Assembly: GCA_014189675.1 (NCBI GenBank)
Contig: DVAE01000030.1
Span: 1-40,968, forward strand
Length of the DNA stretch: 40,968 nt
Reading direction: 5' to 3'
Source: Candidatus Undinarchaeales archaeon SRR5007147.bin71
GTDB lineage: Archaea > Undinarchaeota > Undinarchaeia > Undinarchaeales > Undinarchaeaceae
Shown: piece by piece, positions 31,776-40,083 of the stretch
How positions within the stretch are numbered: the stretch's first letter is position 1
Layout: the number at the start of each line of letters is the position of its first letter
Notes under the pieces: model-generated
Databases searched by the model: none
Told to the model about the DNA's origin: nothing
Seen by the model: only the letters and a program-made list of their open reading frames with translations
Made by a program: the position numbers and the translations under genes

Positions 31776-33695
31776 TCACTTTATATGATTGAGAAGCTTG
31801 CTAGGATTCTGGTAGTACTCATGTATGACTCTGCCAACATTCCGGTAGTCCCTAATATTTTTTGACTTCATCCAGTCCAGCACCTTCATTCTGTTCTTTA
31901 CCTCCTCGTAGATTGAATCAGGAGTTCCTCCTGTAATCTCCATGATGAGCTTTAGTATTGAGCTCTTGCCAGAATATGAATATTTATCGTTTGAGGCAGA
32001 CCAAGTAAAGGCAGTGTTTGTTTTTGGAATATCTTTTTCAATATCATATCCTGTTATCTCAACTAGCTCCTTTGACCTACGGATGTACTTGCCCTTAATT
32101 CTCTGTCTTGTAAGAACAAGAAGTAAGTCAAGGTGCTGAAGCAGACTCGGAGGCAGGTTTATAGGAGGAGTTCTGAGCCGATTAACTACTGCCATCATAG
32201 ATTCAGCGTGGATAGTGCTAAGACCAGGGTGTCCTGTTGCCATCTGTTGGAAGAGAACATAGGCTTCACGGCCCCTCACTTCACCGACGATTATAATATC
32301 AGGTCTCTGACGCAGAGAAGCTTTGAGCAAGTCAAAGAGATCTATCTCACCAAGTTTCTTTCCACTCACTCCTTCAGGACCGAAGCCAGTTCTTGAAACC
32401 TGCGACACCCAATTCTCATGTGGAAGTCGAAGCTCAGGAGTATCTTCAATAGTTATTACTTTCAACTCTGGCCTGATGAAAAGAGACAGGGCATTCAGCA
32501 TCGTAGTTTTTCCGGACGCAGTAGGTCCAGCAATCAGGATAGACTTGCCGTGCTCTATAGCAAGCCATAGATATGCAAGAAGCTCTGAGTTCACAGTACC
32601 ATAATTAAGAAGATCTATGCAGGTCATTGGATCGGCTGTGAACTTCCTTATTGTGAAATTTGAACCCTTCATTGAGATTCCAGAGCCGAAAGTTGCCTGT
32701 ACACGTGAGCCATCAGGGAGAGCTCCATCAAGTAAGGGATCTGCTATGCTGATGGAACGCCCGCATTTCTGGGACAAGCGCATAACGAAGGAATCTAACT
32801 CCTCCTCTGTGTCGAACTTGACATTTGTCCTCACTGAGCCGAATCGCTGGTCACGGTGGTACACATAAATTGGGACGCCAACGCCATCGCAACTTATGTC
32901 CTCTATGTTCGGATCATTTAGCAAAGAATCTATCTTACCAAAGCCTATGAAATTTCGCTGGATGTAATATTCTATGAAGTGCCTAGTTCTTTCACTCATT
33001 CTGAAATTATAGTAGCTTATAACAGAATCCAGTTTTTGTGATAGGTACTGCTCCGCCTTGAGAGTCTTTAGTGCGGAAAAGTCAACCTCCAGTTCCTCGA
33101 CAAGAGTACTCTCTATTCTTTTGAGCATCTCATTTTCCTGGGGAGTAAGAACAGGCTCTATAACCTTGTAAAGAAGACCTTGAGACCTTGGATCATAGCG
33201 TATATTTGCGTAGACATGGACTTTCCCTCCTTTATATATCAGAGGGTAGGTTATATTGACTCCAAGAAGAGATTCTCTCCTTTCAGGCTCATGTTTTTGC
33301 GTACTAGGCCTTCTTCGACCACCAGAAGTTGATGGAAGTGAAAGTGAAAAATCCGATTGGACGCGACGGGTAGTCTTTGGCTCCTCTGCAGGAACAGCTA
33401 CAGATTCTTTCTTCACCTGCTTTTCAAGAGCAAGTTTCAGAAGCTCGGATACAAGCGATTTAAGCTCACTCTCTGAGACTCCTTCTCCATTCTCTTTTGA
33501 AAGTTCAGATGAAATCCTATCAAAACTTTCCTCACTTATTGCCTGCTTGTTCCTGGCATCAATGGCAGGTTGAAGTATGTCCATAAGATTTGGAGCGGAC
33601 CTCTTTTGAGAAACACCAGGAGGCATCTGCACAGGAGCAGGGCTGGAATGATATGTCTTCTTTGCGTGTTTTAGGAACTTTGTAAGGTTCTTCAT
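31776..33695 (-). CDS. Type II/IV secretion system ATPase (VirB11/TadA/PilT family)
   Basis: This is the motor that powers pilus assembly or secretion. The 639-residue protein has about 170 residues of low-complexity, charged N-terminus, then an N-terminal ATPase domain with NDPNIEDISCDGVG (260-273). The motor core has Walker A GPTASGKT (390-397), the Asp-box region TIEDTPELRLP (415-425), Walker B DIIIVGEVRGREA (466-478) and the His box GHPGLSTIHAES (488-499). All catalytic motifs are intact. It is the only ATPase in the operon; no FlaH-like second ATPase is seen. The start overlaps the preceding stop by one base. Pilus versus archaellum cannot be told from this protein alone. Confidence 0.94.
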   Translation of the reverse strand: MKNLTKFLKHAKKTYHSSPAPVQMPPGVSQKRSAPNLMDILQPAIDARNKQAISEESFDRISSELSKENGEGVSESELKSLVSELLKLALEKQVKKESVAVPAEEPKTTRRVQSDFSLSLPSTSGGRRRPSTQKHEPERRESLLGVNITYPLIYKGGKVHVYANIRYDPRSQGLLYKVIEPVLTPQENEMLKRIESTLVEELEVDFSALKTLKAEQYLSQKLDSVISYYNFRMSERTRHFIEYYIQRNFIGFGKIDSLLNDPNIEDISCDGVGVPIYVYHRDQRFGSVRTNVKFDTEEELDSFVMRLSQKCGRSISIADPLLDGALPDGSRVQATFGSGISMKGSNFTIRKFTADPMTCIDLLNYGTVNSELLAYLWLAIEHGKSILIAGPTASGKTTMLNALSLFIRPELKVITIEDTPELRLPHENWVSQVSRTGFGPEGVSGKKLGEIDLFDLLKASLRQRPDIIIVGEVRGREAYVLFQQMATGHPGLSTIHAESMMAVVNRLRTPPINLPPSLLQHLDLLLVLTRQRIKGKYIRRSKELVEITGYDIEKDIPKTNTAFTWSASNDKYSYSGKSSILKLIMEITGGTPDSIYEEVKNRMKVLDWMKSKNIRDYRNVGRVIHEYYQNPSKLLNHIK

Positions 33696-34138
33696 TATAT
33701 ATCCTCTAATACCATTATACCAGACGTTGAATTATAAGCTATACGATGTTGCCCGCCGGCTGTAGAACTGAAACTTCCATTGATTGAAATGTTAAATTTT
33801 AGTATTGGAAGAGTCCGATTTATGTCATAGAATTCATCGCGAACGAGTATTGATGTATTATTTGTAATGATTAAGTAGCGATGACCCGCAAGATAGGGAG
33901 GAAGTTCTATATTAAGTGAGTAATTATCAACATACCTTCCGTAGATGTAAGAGTTTGATATGGCCAGGTGAACATAGGAGGCAACGTTCCTGAACTGGTG
34001 ACCTGCCTGGAAATCAGACATGTCATCTTTTATTCCGCCGAAAACTGTAAGAAACATTATAAAGATGAAAACGCCCATCACCGCGAAGCATACCTGCTCG
34101 AATATGGCCGTACTGCCCTTACGGTTATAGAAGCCCAT
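33695..34138 (-). CDS. Pilin-like protein with class III signal
   Basis: The 147-residue product begins MGFYNRKGSTAIFEQ followed by a hydrophobic helix (about 17-33). RKG then STAIFE is a good class III signal, with a Glu at position five of the predicted mature protein, as in classical type IV pilins. The rest is a small exterior domain with SNSYIYGRYVDNYSLNIELPP and two or three sequons. The gap upstream (41 bases) is the largest in the operon and is A/T-rich, so a second promoter could exist there. It is coupled by one-base overlap to the ATPase. Confidence 0.8.
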   Translation of the reverse strand: MGFYNRKGSTAIFEQVCFAVMGVFIFIMFLTVFGGIKDDMSDFQAGHQFRNVASYVHLAISNSYIYGRYVDNYSLNIELPPYLAGHRYLIITNNTSILVRDEFYDINRTLPILKFNISINGSFSSTAGGQHRIAYNSTSGIMVLEDI

Positions 34139-34179
34139 ATTACGACTAAAGAAAGCGCTTATTTATCTATTTTGATACC

Positions 34180-34830
34180 TCATCTTAGGTCAACGAGGAC
34201 ATTTGTATGTATTGTACCGCTGCTGTTAACTCTACCCATGTTTCTTGCTATAACTGTTGTTGAAGTTCCCGAAACTCTGGAAACTTCACCAATTGAAATA
34301 TTAATCAGATAGGACGTTGATGAGGTGGTGTCGTTTATCTGCCTAAACCATATCATAAAGGAATTCGCATAGCTGTTCCCAGATTTGAAAGGCCGAGCTA
34401 CCAGAACACCGGAGCTTCCATTAGTCTGATTTGCTGAGCATCGAATATTCGGCTCTATAGGGTCTATAGACACCCAGTCTAATGAATCGATGAGCTTCCG
34501 GTTGTTCGTGAGATTGTATAGAATTGCATTCTTGTTCACATTCGTACCGGAGCAATGGCTTCCGTTAAGAACGGATAAACTTCCCATCCTCAAGTTCATT
34601 CGCACTATACGGGTCGAGTTTATCTGTTCCTGTCCGACCTCAAGAATTGCGTTCTTTATATCGAGAAGTTTTGCCTGAGAATAAGTAACCGTAACTGATA
34701 CTTGCTGAGTTTCCAGCATCTCCTTCCCCCAGCTAAAAGTCAGTATAACAAGAGCTGTTACAACAAGAATCATCACGACTGAGGATATAACAGGGGACTG
34801 GGCTTTTCTAGAGCGGTGATGAGAAACCAT
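34180..34830 (-). CDS. Archaeal pilin-like protein with class III signal
   Basis: The 216-residue protein begins MVSHHRSRKAQSPVISSVVM, then a hydrophobic helix through about residue 30. A basic head, then Gln-Ser-Pro-Val-Ile, is typical of archaeal prepilins cleaved after KA. The exterior domain carries many N-glycosylation sequons and two or three cysteines (GSHCSGT, NIRCSAN). It is predicted to be a major or minor subunit of the filament. It starts 15 bases after the preceding pilin-like gene. Confidence 0.83.
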   Translation of the reverse strand: MVSHHRSRKAQSPVISSVVMILVVTALVILTFSWGKEMLETQQVSVTVTYSQAKLLDIKNAILEVGQEQINSTRIVRMNLRMGSLSVLNGSHCSGTNVNKNAILYNLTNNRKLIDSLDWVSIDPIEPNIRCSANQTNGSSGVLVARPFKSGNSYANSFMIWFRQINDTTSSTSYLINISIGEVSRVSGTSTTVIARNMGRVNSSGTIHTNVLVDLR

Positions 34831-34845
34831 AATATGAAAGGATGC

Positions 34846-35343
34846 CTAGCAAAGGTAGCTCGAATAGGTGCATGTGAACTTGATGAGCTTCTCGGCAGAT
34901 GTTTCTTTTGAAGAGATTCTTACCTCTTTCGTCTTGTTTACCCACTCAGAACAGGAAACATCATTCAGGACGCCTCCGCTGTAGGAAGTTACAGTTCCGG
35001 CGGAGAGTGTGTCATTAGCCATACCTGACTGCAGGGCATCATCCACAAAGAGCTGAAGCTTCTCAGCCTGCTCTGTCCCTGCGTTTCTTACATAAATTGT
35101 GATGTTTGCTTTATCAGTGCTTGAAGAGCAATTTGCTACAAAACCCTCAACTTTCAGTTGTACGTTAAGACCTCCTAGAAGTTCCAAGCTTGTGTTCTCG
35201 CTTGAAGTCTGTATTGTACCCTGCATTCTCTGAAGGAAAGTATAAGCTAGACCGGCTATTGCTATAGTCATCATAAGAAGTAGAATAACTGAAATTATAG
35301 GAGTTATTCCCTTTTTGCTTGAAAAGAATTTTGGAAATCTCAT
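34846..35343 (-). CDS. Archaeal pilin-like protein with class III signal
   Basis: This is a 165-residue protein. The N-terminus SSKKGITPIISVILLLMMT is a textbook archaeal prepilin signal: basic residues, Gly, then Ile-Thr-Pro-Ile before a long hydrophobic helix. The predicted cleavage is after KKG. Its exterior domain has four cysteines (NCSSS, DVSCSEW, FTCTYSSYLC). The start overlaps the 67-residue membrane protein by four bases. Of the pilin-like genes here, it has the clearest signal and is a good candidate for the major subunit. Confidence 0.85.
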   Translation of the reverse strand: MRFPKFFSSKKGITPIISVILLLMMTIAIAGLAYTFLQRMQGTIQTSSENTSLELLGGLNVQLKVEGFVANCSSSTDKANITIYVRNAGTEQAEKLQLFVDDALQSGMANDTLSAGTVTSYSGGVLNDVSCSEWVNKTKEVRISSKETSAEKLIKFTCTYSSYLC

Positions 35344-35543
35344 TTTGCCTCCATAATCTCGATTACAGTTTCAAGGACATACAATATTGAAAGCATGACA
35401 ATGACCTGAAGACCTGCCATGAAAATTAGAAGCATTGAAGACATACCTGTTCCTCTCGCAATATAAGCAATTACTAGAGAGAATATAAAAGCCAGAATTA
35501 TTGTTATCTGGATTACGATTTTACGGGATTTTCGGGTAGTCAT
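35340..35543 (-). CDS. Small two-helix membrane protein of the pilus operon
   Basis: The 67-residue protein has a basic head (MTTRKSRKIVIQ) and two hydrophobic helices, about 10-29 and 35-56, separated by ARGTGM. No family is recognised. It is the second gene of the operon, one base after the coiled-coil gene and overlapping the next pilin-like gene by four bases, so it is firmly part of the unit. It may be an assembly or anchoring partner of the coiled-coil protein. Confidence 0.75.
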   Translation of the reverse strand: MTTRKSRKIVIQITIILAFIFSLVIAYIARGTGMSSMLLIFMAGLQVIVMLSILYVLETVIEIMEAK

Positions 35544-35544
35544 A

Positions 35545-36123
35545 TTATTGTGGAGGTAGTGGAGGCGGTGGTAGCTGCCTTCTTGGCTGCTGCGGTCTCT
35601 GAACAGGAGCAGGAGCCACTACAGCTCTTTGTGGCGCTACGCTCTGTCGCCTTAAATATCTTTCCAAGGAATCAAGAGTCTTAGATAGTTGCTTGTTTTG
35701 TTCCTTGAAATCAGTCATTGCAGATTTCATCTCACCTATTGCTGATGAAACTTCCTTCATACTTCCTTCTTCTTCAGTTTCCATTGCCTCTGTTGCTTCG
35801 GCGAATATTGTAAGTATTTTGGAAAGCTTCTGGGAAAGCCCACGGTTAGTCTCATTCATCAAGTCAAGAGCACTCTGTATCTTTTCTGCGACTTGCTGAT
35901 TGGATTTTGAGACCTGCTCCTGCATTTGCTGAGTTGACTCCAGGAGGCCCATCATTTTTTTTATGAATTCGTCTGCGTGTGATTCAATTTTTGTGAGCCC
36001 GACAGTGCCGCGCAGAGCGGATTTAATTTCATTTATATCGTGCTCGAGCTTCTCTTCCTTTCGTTCGAGCTCGTCATAAGGGCTTGACGCAACAACTTCG
36101 TATGATTCAGACTCTTCCGCCAT
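35545..36123 (-). CDS. Cytoplasmic coiled-coil protein with Pro-rich tail, first gene of the pilus operon
   Basis: The 192-residue protein lacks a signal or membrane segment. Residues about 15-160 are heptad-like helix (LERKEEKLEHDINEIKSAL, KEQNKQLSKTLDSLERYLRR), strongly charged and Gln-rich. The last about 35 residues are Pro/Gln/Arg-rich, ending LPPPPLPPQ. Archaellum operons carry coiled-coil FlaC/D/E proteins that link motor and receptor; this could be an analogue, but I see no sequence signature proving it. TTTATATA centred 30 bases upstream marks the operon promoter. Confidence 0.78.
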   Translation of the reverse strand: MAEESESYEVVASSPYDELERKEEKLEHDINEIKSALRGTVGLTKIESHADEFIKKMMGLLESTQQMQEQVSKSNQQVAEKIQSALDLMNETNRGLSQKLSKILTIFAEATEAMETEEEGSMKEVSSAIGEMKSAMTDFKEQNKQLSKTLDSLERYLRRQSVAPQRAVVAPAPVQRPQQPRRQLPPPPLPPQ

Positions 36124-36148
36124 GGCTACTCGGTTTAAAGAGAGAGTC

Positions 36149-36156
36149 TATATAAA
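36149..36156 (-). promoter_or_regulatory. TATA-like box of the pilus operon
   Basis: Read on the minus strand it is TTTATATA, centred about 30 bases before the start at 36123. It lies downstream of the thermosome terminator-like hairpin. Confidence 0.62.
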
Positions 36157-36169
36157 TGTTGCTTTTAAA

Positions 36170-36204
36170 GAGTGGGAAAAATAAGAAAGGGGCCCGAAGG
36201 CCCC
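36170..36204 (-). terminator. UUCG-loop hairpin plus T-rich tract after the thermosome gene
   Basis: The minus strand reads GGGGCC-TTCG-GGCCCC (36189-36204), a perfect six-pair stem closed by the very stable UUCG tetraloop. It is followed by a T-rich stretch containing TTTCTTATTTTT (36177-36188). It sits 13 bases after the thermosome stop and before the pilus operon TATA box. It fits a factor-independent terminator separating the two units. Confidence 0.68.
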
Positions 36205-36217
36205 AGATTTCAGGATA

Positions 36218-37861
36218 TTACATCATACCCGGCATTCCGCCCATTTCTGGGGGCATTGCTGGGGCTCCTCCCTTGCCAAGCTCCTTGGCAGAGATTACAT
36301 CATCGATGCGGATTATCATTTCCGCTGCTTCTGATGCGCTCTTAATTGCCTGTGTCTTAATCTTAAGAGGCTCAAGAACACCTTCCTTCTGCATGTCGAT
36401 GACCTTTCCGCGGAACACGTCAAGACCGTGTGAGTTTTGACCCTTCTGGTCGTGTGCTGATCTTAGCTCAGTCATTTTGTCAATCGGGTCAAGACCGGCA
36501 TTCTCTGCCAGTGTTCTTGGAACAATTTCCAGAGCATCAGCAAAGGCATTTATTGCCAGCTGTTCTCTTCCGCTGACTTTCTCAGCAGCCTTTCGAACGG
36601 TCTTGGAAACTTCTATCTCAATTGCTCCTCCGCCTGCAACTACCTTTCCAGTCTCAAGTGTTGCTGAAACGCCACCGATTGCATCATCCAGTGCACGCTT
36701 AACTTCGTCAACCACGTGGTCAGTTCCTCCCCTTACCAGGAGAGAAACAGCCTTTGGAGATTTGCAGTCAGTAACGAAGACCATTGAGTCTCCGGCAATT
36801 TTGCGTTCCTCGACGCTTCCGGCATTTCCAAGGCTTTCCTTGTCCAGGTCGTCAAGATTTGAAATTATACTTGCGCCTGTTGCACGGGATAGTTTTTCCA
36901 TATCGGACTTTTTGACACGCCTTACAGCAAATATTCCCTCTTTTGCAAGGAAGTGCTGTGCCATATCGTCAATTCCCTTCTGGCAGAAGAGCACCTTTGC
37001 ACCGGATGCTTTGACTTTGTCAGTCATATCTCGGAGCATTCCCTCTTCCTGTGAAAGGAAGGCTTGAAGCTGGTTTGGATCAGTGATTCTGATTTCAGAA
37101 TCGGTTTCAGTTTCCTTTACCTCAAGAGCTGCGTCAACAAGAGCTATCTTTGCACCGCTGACAGCCTGAGGCATTCCAGGGTGGACTCGCTCTTTGTCAA
37201 TTATGAGCCCCATTATAAGCTCGCTATCGTCAATTGAGCCTCCACTCTTTTTCTCAATCTTGATATTATCAAGATCGACAGAAAGTGAGCCGTTTGACTC
37301 GTCTGCAACAAGTGTTACTGCCTTAACTGCGAGTTTTGCAAGACTTTCTCTTGCTCTCTCTGCTGACTTTCCAGTCATTGCAGTCATAGCAACTTTTTCT
37401 AGAATTCCAGTATCACCTGGAGAAACATTTTCTCCCGCTGAAGCCAGAAACTCCTGAGCAATATCATTAGCTTTTCTGTAGCCCTGTACAATAACAGTCG
37501 GATGTATATTCTGGTCGAGAAGATTCTCTGATTCCTTGAGAAGTTCTCCTGCGATTATCACAGCAGTTGTTGTTCCATCTCCGACTTCGTCTTCCTGAGC
37601 CTTTGATACTTCAACAAGCATCTTAGCTGCAGGGTGTTGTATGTCCATCTCGCCGAGCAGAGTAGCGCCATCATTTGTGATAACAATATCTCCAAGCGAG
37701 TCTACAAGCATCTTGTCCATTCCTTTTGGACCAAGAGTAGTTCTTACGGCTTCCGCTACAACGCGACCTGCCATAATATTCATTCTTTGTGCGTCCCTTC
37801 CAAGAGTCCTTTTAGAATTCTCAGATAGAACGATTACTGGTTGTCCAGTCATTTGTGTCAT
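36218..37861 (-). CDS. thsA: Thermosome (group II chaperonin) subunit
   Basis: This chaperonin subunit folds proteins in a double ring closed by a built-in lid. The 547-residue protein has [19 protein letters not shown] (41-59), the nucleotide motif GDGTTT (94-99), the catalytic region [20 protein letters not shown] and [10 protein letters not shown], and a C-terminal tail ending [12 protein letters not shown]. The Gly/Met-rich tail is typical. The start at 37861 is favoured by GGAGG eight bases upstream; the Met four codons in (37852) is less well placed. Only one subunit gene is present in the window. A TATA-like box about 53 bases upstream gives a leader of about 27 bases. Confidence 0.97.
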   Translation of the reverse strand: MTQMTGQPVIVLSENSKRTLGRDAQRMNIMAGRVVAEAVRTTLGPKGMDKMLVDSLGDIVITNDGATLLGEMDIQHPAAKMLVEVSKAQEDEVGDGTTTAVIIAGELLKESENLLDQNIHPTVIVQGYRKANDIAQEFLASAGENVSPGDTGILEKVAMTAMTGKSAERARESLAKLAVKAVTLVADESNGSLSVDLDNIKIEKKSGGSIDDSELIMGLIIDKERVHPGMPQAVSGAKIALVDAALEVKETETDSEIRITDPNQLQAFLSQEEGMLRDMTDKVKASGAKVLFCQKGIDDMAQHFLAKEGIFAVRRVKKSDMEKLSRATGASIISNLDDLDKESLGNAGSVEERKIAGDSMVFVTDCKSPKAVSLLVRGGTDHVVDEVKRALDDAIGGVSATLETGKVVAGGGAIEIEVSKTVRKAAEKVSGREQLAINAFADALEIVPRTLAENAGLDPIDKMTELRSAHDQKGQNSHGLDVFRGKVIDMQKEGVLEPLKIKTQAIKSASEAAEMIIRIDDVISAKELGKGGAPAMPPEMGGMPGMM

Positions 37862-37869
37862 TTATAATA

Positions 37870-37918
37870 CCTCCACGTATTAAGTAGTGTCCTTACTCTA
37901 CTTGAGGTGATATATAAA
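37870..37918 (-). promoter_or_regulatory. Thermosome promoter with leader and Shine-Dalgarno site
   Basis: On the minus strand TTTATATA lies at 37911-37918 and GGAGG at 37870-37874, eight bases before the ATG at 37861. The mRNA should have a leader of about 27 bases, unlike most genes here. Confidence 0.62.
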
Positions 37919-37920
37919 GC

Positions 37921-39378
37921 TTACTGTTCTATTAGATTTGCAAGATACCGCTTTACAAGCAAAGTTGCCCTGCAATCATCTTCATTATAATCTATGACTT
38001 TCTGGAGCTTTTTCCGGTCTCCAGTATCGACAAATTCATTGTAGAGCACAATCGACTGCATAGCATCAAGGTCTTCGTGCCTCCAGGAGTCCGGTTTCAG
38101 GAATTTTGCGACAGCTTTCAGGGAGTAGGAGTAGAGAGGAAAAACGACTGATTTATGAGAAACTCTATATAAATCTACCATTCTTTCCAGAATCTTTATC
38201 CCTTCAACTTGGTACTTTTCAAAAAGTTTTTTTAGTGCAGTGACTTCATAGGTATTCCAGTGATATAGGACATAATCCCCTTTTGAATCTAGGTACTTTA
38301 GAAACTCACGAAAGATTTTTTCCTCATCGTCCGGTGTCTCAGCCAAGAAAGATATGTATTTTTCAGAGCCATTCTCTGATTCAAGAATTCCCATCAGATA
38401 GTCGAAGGGCTCGGCTCCAGAGGTTATTTCATCCGTCCCCTCAAGGTCGAAATAAAGTTCAGCTTTTGCATCCGGCAGAACTATAGCATCTTTATTCTTT
38501 ACTACAGGCTTGCCGGATTTTAGTGACTCGGCGCAGAGTTTGAACTGTGTAGCTTTTACATCTCCGATACCTTCAATGTCTGTCAAATTTGAAATATCGA
38601 CTCCCTGAATATCAGAAACTGTGAAAATCTTGGAAGCATTTAATTTTGCCTTCATAGCTCCAGAAATGCCGGGAATCAGAGAGACATCATCGGCTTCTTT
38701 TGCCATTTTATTTGTATAGCTGGTCCAATTATATTTTACAGAACCGTATGTCGGCGATGGGGTAATGTCTCCGGATTTTATTTTCAAAACATCCGCAATA
38801 GAGAGCTCGAGTGCAGATTTATAATCAGCAAATTTGTGAGGAATAATGTCGTTATTTCGATTTACAAGATAAAATTCCTCAGGAGTGAAGCCCTGTATTT
38901 TTCCTAGGACAAAATTGTAGTAGGCAGCTTGCAAAATATGGTCTCGTTTTATGTTCTTTGCAACTTTTATTTCCTTTACAATATAGTGATAGTTTCCAAA
39001 GATGCTTTCACCTTTCCTTTTTTCAAGAAGATCGGCGCGGCCCATGAGATTTTCCGGAAGATATATGAGAGGACTGTTTGCAACTGCTTCCGTTCCTGTG
39101 AAAAAATCATCGAGAGCCATTCGGAAACCCTCTCTTTCGCTTGTGAACTCGAGTGTCTTCATACCAGGATGCTGAGCCTCTATTGAATCGGCTTCATGCT
39201 TAATTCCTGCTTCTGAAAGGAGTTCCTGGAATCTGTTCGGCTTGTCGCGCTCATCTTCCGGAGCAAACTCATTACAGTAAATTACGAAGGGCTCCTTGAT
39301 ATAATTGGCAACATCGCCTCCTTTAACAAATTTTCCATTGCCTTCAGTACATTTTTTGAAAAGTTCTTCAGTATCCAT
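37921..39378 (-). CDS. TM0106-type RecB/Cas4-like nuclease fused to HhH and RNase H-like exonuclease domains
   Basis: This is a multi-domain nuclease of unknown pathway, probably DNA repair. The N-terminal 200 residues carry a Cas4/RecB-like PD-(D/E)xK site: Asp116 in MGRADLL, Glu136 and Lys138 in VKEIKVAK, and QAAYYN (150-155). Residues 230-290 hold helix-hairpin-helix segments (LIPGISGAMKAKL, IEGIGDVKATQ). The C-terminal RNase H/DnaQ-like exonuclease shows FDLEGTDE (310-317), DYVLYHWNTYEV (368-379) and YNEDDC (464-469). Where this family normally has an iron-sulphur cysteine cluster, here it reads YGSVKYNWTSYTN, without cysteines. It starts three bases after the membrane protein gene and is the second gene of that unit. 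Confidence 0.86.
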   Translation of the reverse strand: MDTEELFKKCTEGNGKFVKGGDVANYIKEPFVIYCNEFAPEDERDKPNRFQELLSEAGIKHEADSIEAQHPGMKTLEFTSEREGFRMALDDFFTGTEAVANSPLIYLPENLMGRADLLEKRKGESIFGNYHYIVKEIKVAKNIKRDHILQAAYYNFVLGKIQGFTPEEFYLVNRNNDIIPHKFADYKSALELSIADVLKIKSGDITPSPTYGSVKYNWTSYTNKMAKEADDVSLIPGISGAMKAKLNASKIFTVSDIQGVDISNLTDIEGIGDVKATQFKLCAESLKSGKPVVKNKDAIVLPDAKAELYFDLEGTDEITSGAEPFDYLMGILESENGSEKYISFLAETPDDEEKIFREFLKYLDSKGDYVLYHWNTYEVTALKKLFEKYQVEGIKILERMVDLYRVSHKSVVFPLYSYSLKAVAKFLKPDSWRHEDLDAMQSIVLYNEFVDTGDRKKLQKVIDYNEDDCRATLLVKRYLANLIEQ

Positions 39379-39381
39379 TAT

Positions 39382-40008
39382 TTAGACCGCCATCGCAAGT
39401 ATATAGCTTCTATAAGATGCCTCGAAAAAAGTTATAAAGAGATATTGGAAGCCAGCGCTTGCGAATACATTGAGTAGTATCTGGGGAATCGGATCGACAG
39501 TGAAGATTCTGTATGCAAAGTACATAAAAGTGACATATACGGCTAGCCAGCTCAGATAGAAAACACGAAGGTTTGAAAGAAGCTCATGCGAGGGAATAAC
39601 CGCAAAGCTGATTCCGACGAGAACGATCCACAGAGAAATATAGATTGTCTGAGTCACTGCAGGGCCGGCCCCCTTGTGCATGAACATGTCTATTGGAGTC
39701 GGACGAAGCGCCAAAAATACAAAAAGCATTGTTGAAATCCAAAGAATTAGAAGAGCAGCTAAAGTACCGTATACAAAATTAACCGCAAATAATATAGGGA
39801 AAATAAAGGAAACGCCAACTTTAGTAAGGACAGTAATTCGGGAGATAAGAAGCATGAGCAATAAGAGGAAAAGAATCAAGATATTATTCTGCTGAGAGGT
39901 ATTGATTACAGCAGAAAACTTGCTGAACAAAAGATAGAGGGAAATCGCTACAAGTGCGACTCCGCCGATGAGTCTGGTGATTATTGCGCCTGCTGGGTTT
40001 TCCTGCAT
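39382..40008 (-). CDS. Polytopic membrane protein of unknown function
   Basis: I do not recognise a family. The 208-residue protein is nearly all hydrophobic, with about seven predicted helices (near 10-28, 40-58, 66-84, 84-102, 119-137, 148-168, 183-203). A polar segment RPTPIDMFMHKGAG lies in the middle. A lone Asp-Pro pair (FTVDPIPQILL) precedes the last helix. It might be a transporter or channel-like subunit, but there is no supporting motif. TTTTATCA read on the minus strand, about 27 bases before the ATG, is a TATA candidate. It is followed three bases later by the RecB-like nuclease gene. Confidence 0.78.
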   Translation of the reverse strand: MQENPAGAIITRLIGGVALVAISLYLLFSKFSAVINTSQQNNILILFLLLLMLLISRITVLTKVGVSFIFPILFAVNFVYGTLAALLILWISTMLFVFLALRPTPIDMFMHKGAGPAVTQTIYISLWIVLVGISFAVIPSHELLSNLRVFYLSWLAVYVTFMYFAYRIFTVDPIPQILLNVFASAGFQYLFITFFEASYRSYILAMAV

Positions 40009-40029
40009 AAGCTTAGTTATTACAAGGCT

Positions 40030-40065
40030 ATGATAAAAGACTTGCGGGGAAAGAATTAATATAAA
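40030..40065. promoter_or_regulatory. Divergent promoters of the membrane protein (-) and FG-GAP-like protein (+)
   Basis: TGATAAAA (40031-40038) read on the minus strand is about 27 bases before the start at 40008. TTAATATAAA (40054-40063) is centred about 25 bases before the start at 40084. Confidence 0.52.
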
Positions 40066-40083
40066 GCAGGATTAAGGGCAAGT

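Noticed and set aside
36477-37067. 196-codon open frame on the plus strand inside the thermosome gene
   Set aside because: It is a Ser-rich antisense shadow of a conserved chaperonin gene.
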